Shown here in pieces: positions 1-6,937 of a DNA stretch of 34,430 bases. Each line of letters opens with the position of its first letter. Position 1 is the first letter of the stretch. A program made the position numbers and the translations under genes. Below the pieces are notes generated by a model. The model worked only from the letters and a program-made list of their open reading frames with translations, had not been told where the DNA came from and made no database searches. Source of the DNA: JBEHYA01 sp048498415 (GTDB lineage Bacteria; Pseudomonadota; Alphaproteobacteria; UBA9219; RGZA01); contig JBEHYA010000011.1 of assembly GCA_048498415.1 (NCBI GenBank), forward strand, positions 1 through 34,430. The letters run 5' to 3'.

Positions 1-756
1 GGCTACAAGGCCGGTGACCTTGGCGGGATTCAAACCCTTCGGGCAAACGTTGGTGCAGTTCATGATGGTGTGGCAGCGATACAAGCGGAACGGATCTTCC
101 AGATCATCCAACCGCTCGCCGGTCATTTCGTCGCGGCTGTCGGCGATCCAGCGATAGGCTTGCAGCAGCACGGCGGGGCCTAAATAGCGTTCTTCATTCC
201 ACCAATAGCTGGGGCACGCGGTGGAGCAGCAGAAGCATAGAATACATTCATAAAGGCCATCCAGCTTCGCGCGTTCTTCGGGCGATTGCAGGCGTTCGGT
301 ATCGGGCGGCGGCGCGGTTTCAGCCTGCAGCCACGGTTTGATGGACGCATATTGCGCGTAAATCTGGGTGAGATCGGGCACCAGGTCTTTGACCACCGGG
401 CGGTGCGGCAGCGGATAAATTTTTACATCGCCATGGCATTCATCGGTGGCCTTGAGGCACGCCAGCGCGTTCTGGCCGTCGATGTTCATGGAGCACGACC
501 CGCAGATGCCTTCGCGGCAGGAGCGGCGGAATGTTAACGTGGAATCGATTTTGTTTTTGATATAGAGCAGCGCATCCAGAACCATCGGGCCGCAGTCATC
601 AAGATCCACCTGATAGGTATCAAGGCGCGGGTTGGCGTTCTGGTCAGGATCGTAGCGGTAAATTTTAAACGTGCGCGTGCGCTTGGCGTTCGGCAGCGCC
701 GGGTGGTTCACACCGGGCTTGATCTTGGAATGGGCTGGAAGGGTGAGTTCGACCAT
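1..756 (-). CDS. sdhB: Succinate dehydrogenase iron-sulfur subunit (partial, C-terminus off the left edge)
   Basis: This is the electron-transfer subunit of respiratory complex II. It passes electrons from the FAD of SdhA through three iron-sulfur clusters to ubiquinone at the inner membrane. Translation from the ATG at 756 begins MVELTLPAHSKIKPG and stays open for 252 codons to position 1. The ligands of all three clusters are visible in order: CREGICGSC plus a later Cys for the [2Fe-2S] cluster, CILCFCCSTACP for the [4Fe-4S] cluster, and CHTIMNCTNVCP for the [3Fe-4S] cluster. The family is usually about 260 residues, so only the last few codons are missing. I see no convincing Shine-Dalgarno sequence before the ATG. 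The gene lies 77 nt downstream of ppa on the same strand and is separated from sdhA by ppa, which is unusual. Confidence 0.95.
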   Translation of the reverse strand, partial: MVELTLPAHSKIKPGVNHPALPNAKRTRTFKIYRYDPDQNANPRLDTYQVDLDDCGPMVLDALLYIKNKIDSTLTFRRSCREGICGSCSMNIDGQNALACLKATDECHGDVKIYPLPHRPVVKDLVPDLTQIYAQYASIKPWLQAETAPPPDTERLQSPEERAKLDGLYECILCFCCSTACPSYWWNEERYLGPAVLLQAYRWIADSRDEMTGERLDDLEDPFRLYRCHTIMNCTNVCPKGLNPAKVTGLVA

Positions 757-833
757 GGCACGCAATAAAAACGAGGGCGGGTGACGATTTCGTTAATCTA
801 ACCAATTCAGACAGAAAAGCAAATCCCCCGCCG

Positions 834-1409
834 TTACCGCGCCGGCTTCTTATTGGCTTTCTGGCCAGCTTTCCTGGCGGCGTTTTTTGCTTCGCGCGCA
901 ATGCCCTTGGTGATCATGGCCTTGGCCTCCCGCGGGCCCACCCACTTCACCACTTTCACCCATTTGCCTTTTTCCAGGTCTTTGTAGCGCTGGAAGAAAT
1001 GGCTGATCTGGTCGATGAGAATTTCGGGCAGGTCTTTATAGCTTTTCACTTTTGTGTAGAACGGGTGCAGCTTATCCACCGGCACGGCGAGGATTTTTTC
1101 GTCGCCGCCTGATTCGTCGCGCATCACCAGCGCGCCGATGGGGCGCGAACGGATGACGGCGCCCGGCACCACCGGCACAGGGCCCACCACCAGCACATCC
1201 ACCGGGTCGCCATCATCGGAGAGCGTGCCGGGGATAAAGCCATAATTGCTGGGATAGACCATGGAGGTGTGCAGAAAGCGGTCGACGAAAATCGCGCCGG
1301 AGGCTTTATCAATCTCATACTTCACCGGATACCCGCCCTGCGGGATTTCGATGACGACATTGATATCATCCGGCGGCGTCTTGCCGGTGGGGATTTTAGA
1401 AAGGTCCAT
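834..1409 (-). CDS. ppa: Inorganic pyrophosphatase, family I
   Basis: This soluble cytoplasmic enzyme hydrolyses pyrophosphate to two phosphates and so pulls biosynthetic reactions forward. The 191-residue product carries the family signature D66-G-D68-P-V-D71, whose aspartates bind the catalytic metals, and the substrate-site run YPSNYGFIPGT just before it. Length fits the family (about 175-195), with a short basic tail rich in Lys, Ala and Arg. An AGGAA sequence sits a few bases before the ATG at 1409. The gene lies between sdhA and sdhB on the same strand. A 75-bp palindromic element separates it from sdhA, so it could be read with sdhCDA or from its own promoter. Identity is secure; the operon placement is what is odd. 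Confidence 0.97.
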   Translation of the reverse strand: MDLSKIPTGKTPPDDINVVIEIPQGGYPVKYEIDKASGAIFVDRFLHTSMVYPSNYGFIPGTLSDDGDPVDVLVVGPVPVVPGAVIRSRPIGALVMRDESGGDEKILAVPVDKLHPFYTKVKSYKDLPEILIDQISHFFQRYKDLEKGKWVKVVKWVGPREAKAMITKGIAREAKNAARKAGQKANKKPAR

Positions 1410-1433
1410 ATTTCATTCCTATTATATACGTAT

Positions 1434-1508
1434 GCCCCGGCGAAAGCCGGGGCCCATCGATCAGCATGCGGAATATGGATAAATGGGCCCCGTTTTTCAA
1501 CGGGGCAT
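1434..1508. repeat. 75-bp intergenic palindromic element, copy A
   Basis: Two hairpin arms flank a 23-bp core. The left arm holds CCCCGGC-GAAA-GCCGGGG (stem 1435-1441 with 1446-1452). The right arm holds CCCCGTT-TTTC-AACGGGG (stem 1488-1494 with 1499-1505). The left 30 bp and right 22 bp are identical to copy B at 6854-6928, while the cores differ. The right end is 9 nt beyond the sdhA stop codon. In the sdhA mRNA the first hairpin met after the stop is CCCCGTT-GAAA-AACGGGG. It resembles the REP-like CCGGCGAAAGCCGG palindromes common between alphaproteobacterial genes. Confidence 0.85.
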
Positions 1509-1517
1509 ACAACATTA

Positions 1518-3308
1518 TTAGTAAACGCGCGCCTTTGGTGCGACCACTTCGACATCTTTGGTGAGCGTGTAGAGATGCACCGGGCGGTAGCCCAGCTTCA
1601 CGTCGCCGCTTTGTGAATTCACAAAGGCAAGCGTGTGCTTCATCCAGTCTTTGTCGTTGCGGTCTTTATAATCTTCATGGGCATGCGCGCCGCGCGATTC
1701 CTTGCGGTTGACGGCAGAGGCAATCGTGGCCATCGCCTGCATGAGAAGATTATCAAGCTCGATGGTCTCGACCAGATCGGAATTCCATACCAGCGAGCGG
1801 TCGTTGACTTTGAGGTCGGCGCGTTTCGCCCAGATTTTCTTCATCTCGGCATGGCCATCCTGCAGGCTCTTATCCGTGCGGAAGACGGCGCAATGGTTTT
1901 GCATCACGCGCTGCATCTCGGCGCGGAGCTGCGCCGTGGTGGTGGTGCCATTGGCATGGCGTAAGGAATCGAAACGGGAGAGCGCATGATCGGCACTGCT
2001 TTCTGGCAGTTCTTTATGCTTCTCGTCCTTCTTAACAAGCTGCGCGGCCTTGATGGCGGCCGCGCGGCCAAACACCACGAGATCGAGGAGTGAGTTGGAA
2101 CCGAGACGGTTCGCGCCATGCACCGAAACGCACGCGGCTTCGCCAATCGCCATAAGGCCCGGCACGGTCGCGTCCGGGTTGTCGGCGGTGGGCTGAATAA
2201 CTTCGCCATGCAGATTGGTGGGAATGCCGCCCATGTTGTAGTGGACGGTGGGCAGAATGGGGATGGGTTCTTTGGTAACATCCACGCCGGCAAAAATCTT
2301 CGCGGTTTCGGAAATACCGGGCAGGCGTTCGTGCAGGATTTTTGGATCGAGGTGTTCCAGATGCAGATGGATGTGGTCTTTGAGGGGCCCGCAGCCACGG
2401 CCTTCGCGAATTTCCATGGTGGAGGCGCGGCTTACCACGTCACGGCTGGCTAAATCCTTGGCGCTGGGGGCGTAGCGTTCCATGAAACGCTCGCCTTTTG
2501 AATTGGTGAGGTAGCCGCCTTCGCCACGCGCGCCTTCCGTGATCAGACAGCCGGAGCCGTAAATACCGGTGGGGTGGAACTGCACAAATTCCATATCCTG
2601 CAGGCCAATGCCCACGCGCGCGGCCATGCCGCCGCCATCGCCGGTGCAGGTGTGCGCCGAGGTGCACGAAAAATACGCGCGGCCATAACCGCCGGTCGCC
2701 AGCACCACCTGATGCGCGCGGAAACGGTGCAGCGTGCCATCGTCCAGGTTCCACGCCATCACGCCGCGGCACACGCCGTCATCCATGATCAGATCCAGCG
2801 CAAAGTATTCGACGAAAAATTCGGCCGAGTGCTTCAATGATTGTTGATAGAGCGTGTGCAGAATGGCATGGCCGGTGCGGTCGGCGGCGGCGCAGGTGCG
2901 GTACGCAATGCCCTTGCCGTAATTCGTGGTCATACCGCCAAAGGCGCGCTGGTAAATCTTGCCTTCCGCTGTGCGGCTGAAAGGAACGCCGTAATGCTCG
3001 AGTTCGATGATCGCGGGCACGGCTTCGCGGCACATATATTCAATCGCATCCTGGTCGCCCAGCCAGTCGGAGCCTTTCACGGTGTCATACATATGAAAGC
3101 GCCAGTCGTCTTCGCCCATATTGCCAAGCGCCGCCGAAATGCCGCCCTGCGCCGCTACCGTATGGCTGCGGGTGGGAAATACTTTAGTGAGGCACGCGGT
3201 CTTTAAACCCTGCTGCGCCATGCCGAAGGTTGCGCGTAGCCCGGCGCCACCGGCGCCCACCACCACAACATCATAATAGTGATCAACAATCTGATATGCC
3301 TGCGTCAT
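1518..3308 (-). CDS. sdhA: Succinate dehydrogenase flavoprotein subunit
   Basis: This is the catalytic subunit of complex II and oxidises succinate to fumarate in the TCA cycle. The 596-residue length is typical. An N-terminal FAD-binding Rossmann motif (GAGGAGLRA, about residue 18) is followed by RSHTVAAQGGI, in which the His carries the covalent flavin. The dicarboxylate-site run HPTGIYGSGCLITEGARGEG lies near mid-protein. The helical C-terminal domain ends in a tail close to that of mitochondrial and alphaproteobacterial SdhA (GYRPVHLYTLT). The ATG at 3308 follows the sdhD stop by 3 nt, with AAGG about 10 nt upstream, so it is translated from the sdhCDA message. The gene after it is ppa rather than sdhB, with a repeat element between them. 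Confidence 0.98.
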   Translation of the reverse strand: MTQAYQIVDHYYDVVVVGAGGAGLRATFGMAQQGLKTACLTKVFPTRSHTVAAQGGISAALGNMGEDDWRFHMYDTVKGSDWLGDQDAIEYMCREAVPAIIELEHYGVPFSRTAEGKIYQRAFGGMTTNYGKGIAYRTCAAADRTGHAILHTLYQQSLKHSAEFFVEYFALDLIMDDGVCRGVMAWNLDDGTLHRFRAHQVVLATGGYGRAYFSCTSAHTCTGDGGGMAARVGIGLQDMEFVQFHPTGIYGSGCLITEGARGEGGYLTNSKGERFMERYAPSAKDLASRDVVSRASTMEIREGRGCGPLKDHIHLHLEHLDPKILHERLPGISETAKIFAGVDVTKEPIPILPTVHYNMGGIPTNLHGEVIQPTADNPDATVPGLMAIGEAACVSVHGANRLGSNSLLDLVVFGRAAAIKAAQLVKKDEKHKELPESSADHALSRFDSLRHANGTTTTAQLRAEMQRVMQNHCAVFRTDKSLQDGHAEMKKIWAKRADLKVNDRSLVWNSDLVETIELDNLLMQAMATIASAVNRKESRGAHAHEDYKDRNDKDWMKHTLAFVNSQSGDVKLGYRPVHLYTLTKDVEVVAPKARVY

Positions 3309-3311
3309 TTT

Positions 3312-3707
3312 TTAAGCCTTAAACGCCATGAGAATTACTGCATAAACCGCCATCGCTGCACCAACCGCATGTGCGGTTTTATTGACGAGCAGAATGGCGC
3401 CCTTGATCGCCTTGCCATGAATGTAATCTTCCACGACTTCCTGAATGCCGTTCACGCTATGGTAAAAACCAAAGCCAAGGAAGGCGAGCAGCGCCAGCGC
3501 CTGCGCGGGGTTCTTCAGCCATGCGGCCAAACCCGCGGCATCGGTGCCAAGCAAACCAATCAAACTAAAGACGAACCACAACCCCAGCGGAATAAGCGCG
3601 AGCGCCGATAAACGCACGCCTTTCCAGTGGTGCAGGCCATCGTGGGCGGCGCCGAGGCCCTTCACACGCCCCATATTGCTGCGGAATGATTTTGTATCGT
3701 TGCTCAT
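3312..3707 (-). CDS. sdhD: Succinate dehydrogenase membrane anchor subunit
   Basis: This is a small hydrophobic subunit that, with SdhC, anchors complex II in the inner membrane and forms the heme b and ubiquinone sites. The 131-residue product has three predicted membrane segments, roughly residues 29-53, 63-83 and 103-128. The run FYHSVNGIQEVVEDYIHG matches the SdhD signature: the His is the expected heme ligand and the Asp-Tyr pair lies at the quinone site. The N-terminus is basic and cytoplasmic. It starts 2 nt after the sdhC stop and ends 3 nt before sdhA, so it belongs to one transcript. Sequence conservation in this subunit is low, and the call rests on the signature and the position. 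Confidence 0.93.
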   Translation of the reverse strand: MSNDTKSFRSNMGRVKGLGAAHDGLHHWKGVRLSALALIPLGLWFVFSLIGLLGTDAAGLAAWLKNPAQALALLAFLGFGFYHSVNGIQEVVEDYIHGKAIKGAILLVNKTAHAVGAAMAVYAVILMAFKA

Positions 3708-3709
3708 AT

Positions 3710-4138
3710 TTATATCCCGAATGCTTTAGCGAAGAACGGATACAGTTTAAAATACGTACAGAGCGTCATCACGGCTGCCGCGCCCAGCACAACCCAGTTG
3801 GTGAAGGTATAGGAAGGTTTTTCCAGCCCGTTCACCGTATCCCAGATCATGTGACGGATACCGCTGCTAAGGTGATAGAAAAACGCCGCAACCCACAACG
3901 CAATGGCAATCACGCCGACGGGCGACGCAAACGCGCTCTGCATGCAATCGAAGCAGGATGCGTGCGTGGCGCCCGCCCACAGCCAGATGGCAAGCGCCAT
4001 AAAACCCACCGACAGCCAGATGCCGCTGGCGCGGTGCGAGATGGACATGAGGGCTGCAAGCGGCAGGCGGTAGACCTGCAAATGCGGCGAGAGAGGCCGG
4101 GGGCGTTTGGGCGCTTCTTTTGATTTCGTTTCAGACAT
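3710..4138 (-). CDS. sdhC: Succinate dehydrogenase cytochrome b556 subunit
   Basis: This is the second membrane anchor of complex II and contributes a heme b ligand and part of the quinone pocket. The 142-residue protein starts with a polar, Lys/Pro-rich segment ending in RPLSPHLQVYRLP, the usual SdhC lead-in. Three membrane helices follow, around residues 27-53, 66-93 and 112-135. The motif HLSSGIRHMIWD between helices 2 and 3 matches the HxxxGxRHLxWD signature, in which a His ligates heme. It is the first gene of the leftward sdh operon. A good sigma-70-type promoter lies about 37-65 nt upstream of the ATG. No strong Shine-Dalgarno sequence is visible before that ATG. Confidence 0.95.
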   Translation of the reverse strand: MSETKSKEAPKRPRPLSPHLQVYRLPLAALMSISHRASGIWLSVGFMALAIWLWAGATHASCFDCMQSAFASPVGVIAIALWVAAFFYHLSSGIRHMIWDTVNGLEKPSYTFTNWVVLGAAAVMTLCTYFKLYPFFAKAFGI

Positions 4139-4174
4139 GATGGGGAATCGGCTGCGAAGGTGGAAACATGCGGG

Positions 4175-4203
4175 AAATTAGAGCCCGCAGGCCATAAGGT
4201 CAA
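4175..4203 (-). promoter_or_regulatory. Putative sigma-70 promoter for sdhCDA
   Basis: On the minus strand TTGACC (4198-4203) is followed after exactly 17 nt by TAATTT (4175-4180). Initiation near 4168 would give a leader of about 30 nt before the sdhC ATG at 4138. This is inferred from consensus match and position only. Confidence 0.5.
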
Positions 4204-4221
4204 ATGGCATTCAATATAAGA

Positions 4222-4249
4222 TTGACCTGTGCGGCTTGGCCTTTAGAGT
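4222..4249 (+). promoter_or_regulatory. Putative promoter for scoAB, close to the start codon
   Basis: TTGACC (4222-4227) and TAGAGT (4244-4249) are spaced by 16 nt. The scoA ATG begins at 4256, where transcription would be expected to start. If the promoter is real, the scoA mRNA would be leaderless or nearly so. Only GAG lies in the Shine-Dalgarno region, which agrees with weak or absent leader recognition. Confidence 0.35.
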
Positions 4250-4255
4250 CGTGAT

Positions 4256-4957
4256 ATGGATAAAGTCTGCGCGAATGCGGCGGAAGCCCTGAACGGGCTT
4301 TTGCGCGATAATATGGTGATAGCAGCCGGCGGCTTTGGCCTGTGCGGCATTCCCGAGCATTGCATCGCCGCCATCAAGGCCAGCGGGGTTAAAAACCTCA
4401 CCATCATCTCGAACAATGCGGGTGTGGATGGGTTTGGGCTGGGCCAGTTGCTCGAGACCGGGCAGATCAGCAAAATGATTTCGTCCTATGTGGGCGAGAA
4501 CAAATTATTCGCGGAACTTTTTTTATCCGGCAAGCTCACGCTGGAATTCAACCCGCAGGGCACGCTGGCCGAACGGCTTCGCGCGGGCGGCGCGGGTATT
4601 CCCGCTTTCTATACCAAAACCGCCGTGGGCACGCCGCTGGCGGAAGGCAAGGAAACGCGCGAGTTCGATGGCGAGACCTATGTCATGGAACGCGGACTGA
4701 AAGCTGACCTTGCGATTGTAAAAGCCTGGAAGGGCGACCATGAAGGCAACCTTATGTACCGCAAGACGGCGCGGAATTTTAATCCGCTCTGCGCGGCGGC
4801 AGCGCCCGTTACGGTGGCCGAAGTCGAGGAGCTGGTGGAAAACGGCCAGCTTGATTCCAACACCATTCACACCCCCGGCATTTTCGTGCAGCGCCTGATT
4901 AAAGGCGCGACATTCGAAAAACGCATCGAACAGCGCACAACGCGCAAACGAGCCTGA
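4256..4957 (+). CDS. scoA: 3-oxoacid CoA-transferase (succinyl-CoA type), subunit A
   Basis: This is the alpha subunit of the transferase that moves CoA from succinyl-CoA to acetoacetate or related 3-oxoacids, feeding ketone bodies or stored acyl units into the TCA cycle. The 233-residue product has the glycine-rich CoA-binding run AAGGFGLCGIPEH near residue 24 and the family I CoA-transferase fold throughout, including FNPQGTLAERLRAGGAGIPAFYT. Subunit B follows after a single base, so the two are translationally coupled. The gene is divergent from sdhC, and both products act on succinyl-CoA/succinate metabolism. Start choice is the first ATG at 4256, with no clear ribosome-binding site. Confidence 0.95.
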   Translation: MDKVCANAAEALNGLLRDNMVIAAGGFGLCGIPEHCIAAIKASGVKNLTIISNNAGVDGFGLGQLLETGQISKMISSYVGENKLFAELFLSGKLTLEFNPQGTLAERLRAGGAGIPAFYTKTAVGTPLAEGKETREFDGETYVMERGLKADLAIVKAWKGDHEGNLMYRKTARNFNPLCAAAAPVTVAEVEELVENGQLDSNTIHTPGIFVQRLIKGATFEKRIEQRTTRKRA

Positions 4958-4958
4958 C

Positions 4959-5594
4959 ATGTGGACACGCGAAGAAATGGCCGCCCGCGCGGCGCGCGAA
5001 TTAAAAGACGGGTTCTACGTGAACCTAGGCATTGGCATTCCAACGCTTGTGGCGAACTATATTCCCAAAGGCGTGAATGTGGTTTTGCAAAGCGAGAACG
5101 GCATGCTGGGCGTGGGGCCGTTCCCGTATGAAGGCGAGGAAGACCCGGATCTGATCAATGCCGGCAAGCAAACCATCACGGAACTGCCCAGCAGCTCGTT
5201 TTTCGATAGCGCGACGTCGTTCGGCATGATCCGCGGCGGGCATATTGATTTGTGCATTCTGGGCGCGCTGCAGGTCGCAGAAAATGGCGACCTCGCCAAC
5301 TGGCTGGTGCCCGGCAAAATGGTGAAGGGCCCCGGCGGCGCCATGGATTTAGTCGCCGGCGTTAAAAAAGTTGTGGTGGTGATGGAACAGGTCGCCAAGG
5401 GCGAGAGCAAGATGGTGAAAGCCTGCACCCTGCCCCTCACCGGCCAGCATTGCGTCGATCACATCATCACCGACTATGGTTTCTATGATGTTGATAAAAA
5501 GAACGGCGCGTTTATTTTGCGCGAGCTCGCCAACGGCGTGAGCGTGGACGATGTAAAAGCCGCCACCGTGGGCAATTTAAAAATCGCGGTTTAG
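4959..5594 (+). CDS. scoB: 3-oxoacid CoA-transferase (succinyl-CoA type), subunit B
   Basis: This is the beta subunit, carrying the catalytic glutamate that forms the enzyme-CoA thioester. The SENG motif is at residues 45-48 (QSENGMLGVGP), with E46 the expected nucleophile. The GxGxPT-type run GIGIPTLVANY precedes it, and length (211) is typical. It starts one base after the scoA stop, giving an AB heterodimer from one message. The stop codon TAG at 5592-5594 overlaps the stop codon of the convergent iron permease gene by 2 bp, so no room is left for a dedicated terminator between the two genes. Confidence 0.95.
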   Translation: MWTREEMAARAARELKDGFYVNLGIGIPTLVANYIPKGVNVVLQSENGMLGVGPFPYEGEEDPDLINAGKQTITELPSSSFFDSATSFGMIRGGHIDLCILGALQVAENGDLANWLVPGKMVKGPGGAMDLVAGVKKVVVVMEQVAKGESKMVKACTLPLTGQHCVDHIITDYGFYDVDKKNGAFILRELANGVSVDDVKAATVGNLKIAV

Positions 5595-6409
5595 GCCTTT
5601 ATTGGCGCGTGCGCGGCACGTTTTTGCACCAAAATCAGCACATATATAATGCCGAGCGTAACGGCATAAAAAATCAGCTGCATCAAACTTGGCTGGCTCA
5701 TATAGCCGAACAGCGCGCCGAAGAACTGGCCGCCTAAACTCTCGTCGCTAAGGTAAGCGCTGGTGTCCCACATGGGGTCTTGTAGGCTGGGAAGATAGCC
5801 CGCCTGAATAAGTTTGCCCGCGCCGCGCGCCGCCATGCCCGAGGCGATGAGCATGAGCAAAACATTGGTGGAAGCAAACAGCTGGCCGAGCGGGAGTTTG
5901 AGAAAGCCCCAGTACATCACCAGCGCAATCGCGATGCCGAGCGCGAGGCCAATCAGAAAACCGCCCGCCACCTGGGCAGGGTGCCCGCTGGCCAAAAGGC
6001 CTTCCACAAACAATACAATCTCGGAGCCTTCGCGCAGCACGGCGAGCGCGACCACGGTGGCCAGCACAAAAATGGGCTTGGCGCCGGAGCGCACCGCTTC
6101 GCCCATCTGTTTCATTTCAAAGGCCATTTCGCGGCCATGGCGCTGCATCCACACGATGTGCCATGTGAGCAGTAAAACCACGAGAAAAAGCACGCCGGCA
6201 TTGAACACATCCTGCCCGTTGCCGGAAAAACTCTGGGCTAATGCGCCGGTAAAGAAGGCCACCACAAACGCGCCCGCCACGCCCGCCAGAATGCCGCCGC
6301 CGATATAAAACGCGCGCCGCGCCACGCCCTTCGTTGCCGCCATAATGACGGAGACGATGAGCGCGGCTTCCAAGACTTCGCGGAAAACAACGAGCGCGGC
6401 AGCGAGCAT
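5591..6409 (-). CDS. FTR1-family high-affinity iron permease (EfeU/FtrC type)
   Basis: This inner-membrane permease takes up iron, usually together with a periplasmic protein that presents or oxidises Fe(II). The 272-residue protein has about seven membrane segments. It carries two REXXE iron-binding motifs, R10-E-V-L-E14 in the first helix and R126-E-G-S-E130 in the fourth, which define the family. The ATG at 6409 lies 4 nt after the cupredoxin stop, so both are read from one transcript. This pair resembles FtrB-FtrC of the FtrABCD ferrous-iron system, but no P19-like (FtrA) or ferredoxin-like (FtrD) gene is next to it here. A Fur-like site overlaps the likely promoter upstream of the pair. 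Confidence 0.92.
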   Translation of the reverse strand: MLAAALVVFREVLEAALIVSVIMAATKGVARRAFYIGGGILAGVAGAFVVAFFTGALAQSFSGNGQDVFNAGVLFLVVLLLTWHIVWMQRHGREMAFEMKQMGEAVRSGAKPIFVLATVVALAVLREGSEIVLFVEGLLASGHPAQVAGGFLIGLALGIAIALVMYWGFLKLPLGQLFASTNVLLMLIASGMAARGAGKLIQAGYLPSLQDPMWDTSAYLSDESLGGQFFGALFGYMSQPSLMQLIFYAVTLGIIYVLILVQKRAAHAPIKA

Positions 6410-6413
6410 TTTT

Positions 6414-6755
6414 TTACTTCGCGGTGATCACGCCGTGCGCGGTTTCTTCGTGGAACTCGCCCACATACTTATATTCGCCGGCTTTGAGCGGGCCGACCTT
6501 AAGCGTGACTTCGCCGTTCGCCGGCACCACTTTTTCGCGCTTCAGGCTGTGGCTTTCAAATTCTTCGGCGCTAGCATCCTTGTTCACCACGCGAAGGGTG
6601 AAGGCTTTGTTCGCCGGAACATCCAGCGCGGCCTGATCGAATTTATGATCCTGAATGGTGAGCGTGTAGTCGGCCGGCGCGGCAGGTTCAGCCAGCGCAC
6701 CAGTGGCAAAACCGGCAATGAAAGCGGCGGTGGCGAGTGCGAAAAACTTGGTCAT
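6414..6755 (-). CDS. Secreted cupredoxin-domain protein, partner of the iron permease
   Basis: This is a periplasmic single-domain cupredoxin of 113 residues. The ATG at 6755 gives a clean signal peptide (MTKFFALATAAFIAGFATGA, cleavage near ALA-EP) and has GGAG upstream. A longer in-frame start at 6884 would add 43 polar residues before the signal and is unlikely. The mature part has the beta-sandwich pattern of the EfeO N-terminal and FtrB-like domains: YTLTIQDHKF, then a Glu/His-rich run EEFESHSLKREKVVP, and near the end GEFHEETAHGVI, where metal ligands are expected. Lying directly before an FTR1 permease suggests it binds copper or iron and serves Fe uptake. The exact metal cannot be told from sequence. 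Confidence 0.85.
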   Translation of the reverse strand: MTKFFALATAAFIAGFATGALAEPAAPADYTLTIQDHKFDQAALDVPANKAFTLRVVNKDASAEEFESHSLKREKVVPANGEVTLKVGPLKAGEYKYVGEFHEETAHGVITAK

Positions 6756-6786
6756 AAGGCGATACTCCGGGTTTAAGAAGGCCCTA

Positions 6787-6815
6787 TGAATAGCGGTTTT
6801 TTTTGCTAGATGCAA
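6787..6815 (-). promoter_or_regulatory. Putative promoter of the cupredoxin-permease operon
   Basis: On the minus strand TTGCAT (6810-6815) and TATTCA (6787-6792) are separated by 17 nt. The transcript would begin near 6780, about 25 nt before the ATG at 6755. The -35 overlaps a Fur-like site, which fits iron repression. Confidence 0.4.
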
Positions 6816-6829
6816 ATCATTCTTAATTG
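6811..6829. promoter_or_regulatory. Putative Fur-type iron box
   Basis: The plus-strand run TGCAAATCATTCTTAATTG contains AATCATTCT, a match to the well-known AATCATTCTCATTT half of Fur boxes (12 of 14 positions by eye). It overlaps the -35 hexamer of the iron-uptake operon. The assignment rests on this partial match and the gene context. Binding by Irr or RirA cannot be excluded. Confidence 0.4.
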
Positions 6830-6853
6830 AAACATAATTGTTAAAAAAAGTAA

Positions 6854-6928
6854 GCCCCGGCGAAAGCCGGGGCCCATCGATCAATATTCAAGCTGCGGAA
6901 CAATGAGCCCCGTTTTTCAACGGGGCAT
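6854..6928. repeat. 75-bp intergenic palindromic element, copy B
   Basis: Same length and architecture as copy A at 1434-1508. The left arm is CCCCGGC-GAAA-GCCGGGG (6855-6872), the core is 23 bp, and the right arm is CCCCGTT-TTTC-AACGGGG (6908-6925), ending in CAT. The arms are identical to copy A over 30 and 22 bp; the cores match at about half of positions. Its right end is 9 nt past the gyrB stop codon, exactly the spacing seen for copy A after sdhA. Confidence 0.85.
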
Positions 6929-6937
6929 GCTTTAAGC

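Noticed and set aside
6756..6884. Upstream start for the cupredoxin gene
   Set aside because: It would place 43 polar residues before a clear signal peptide and cross the promoter and iron-box region.
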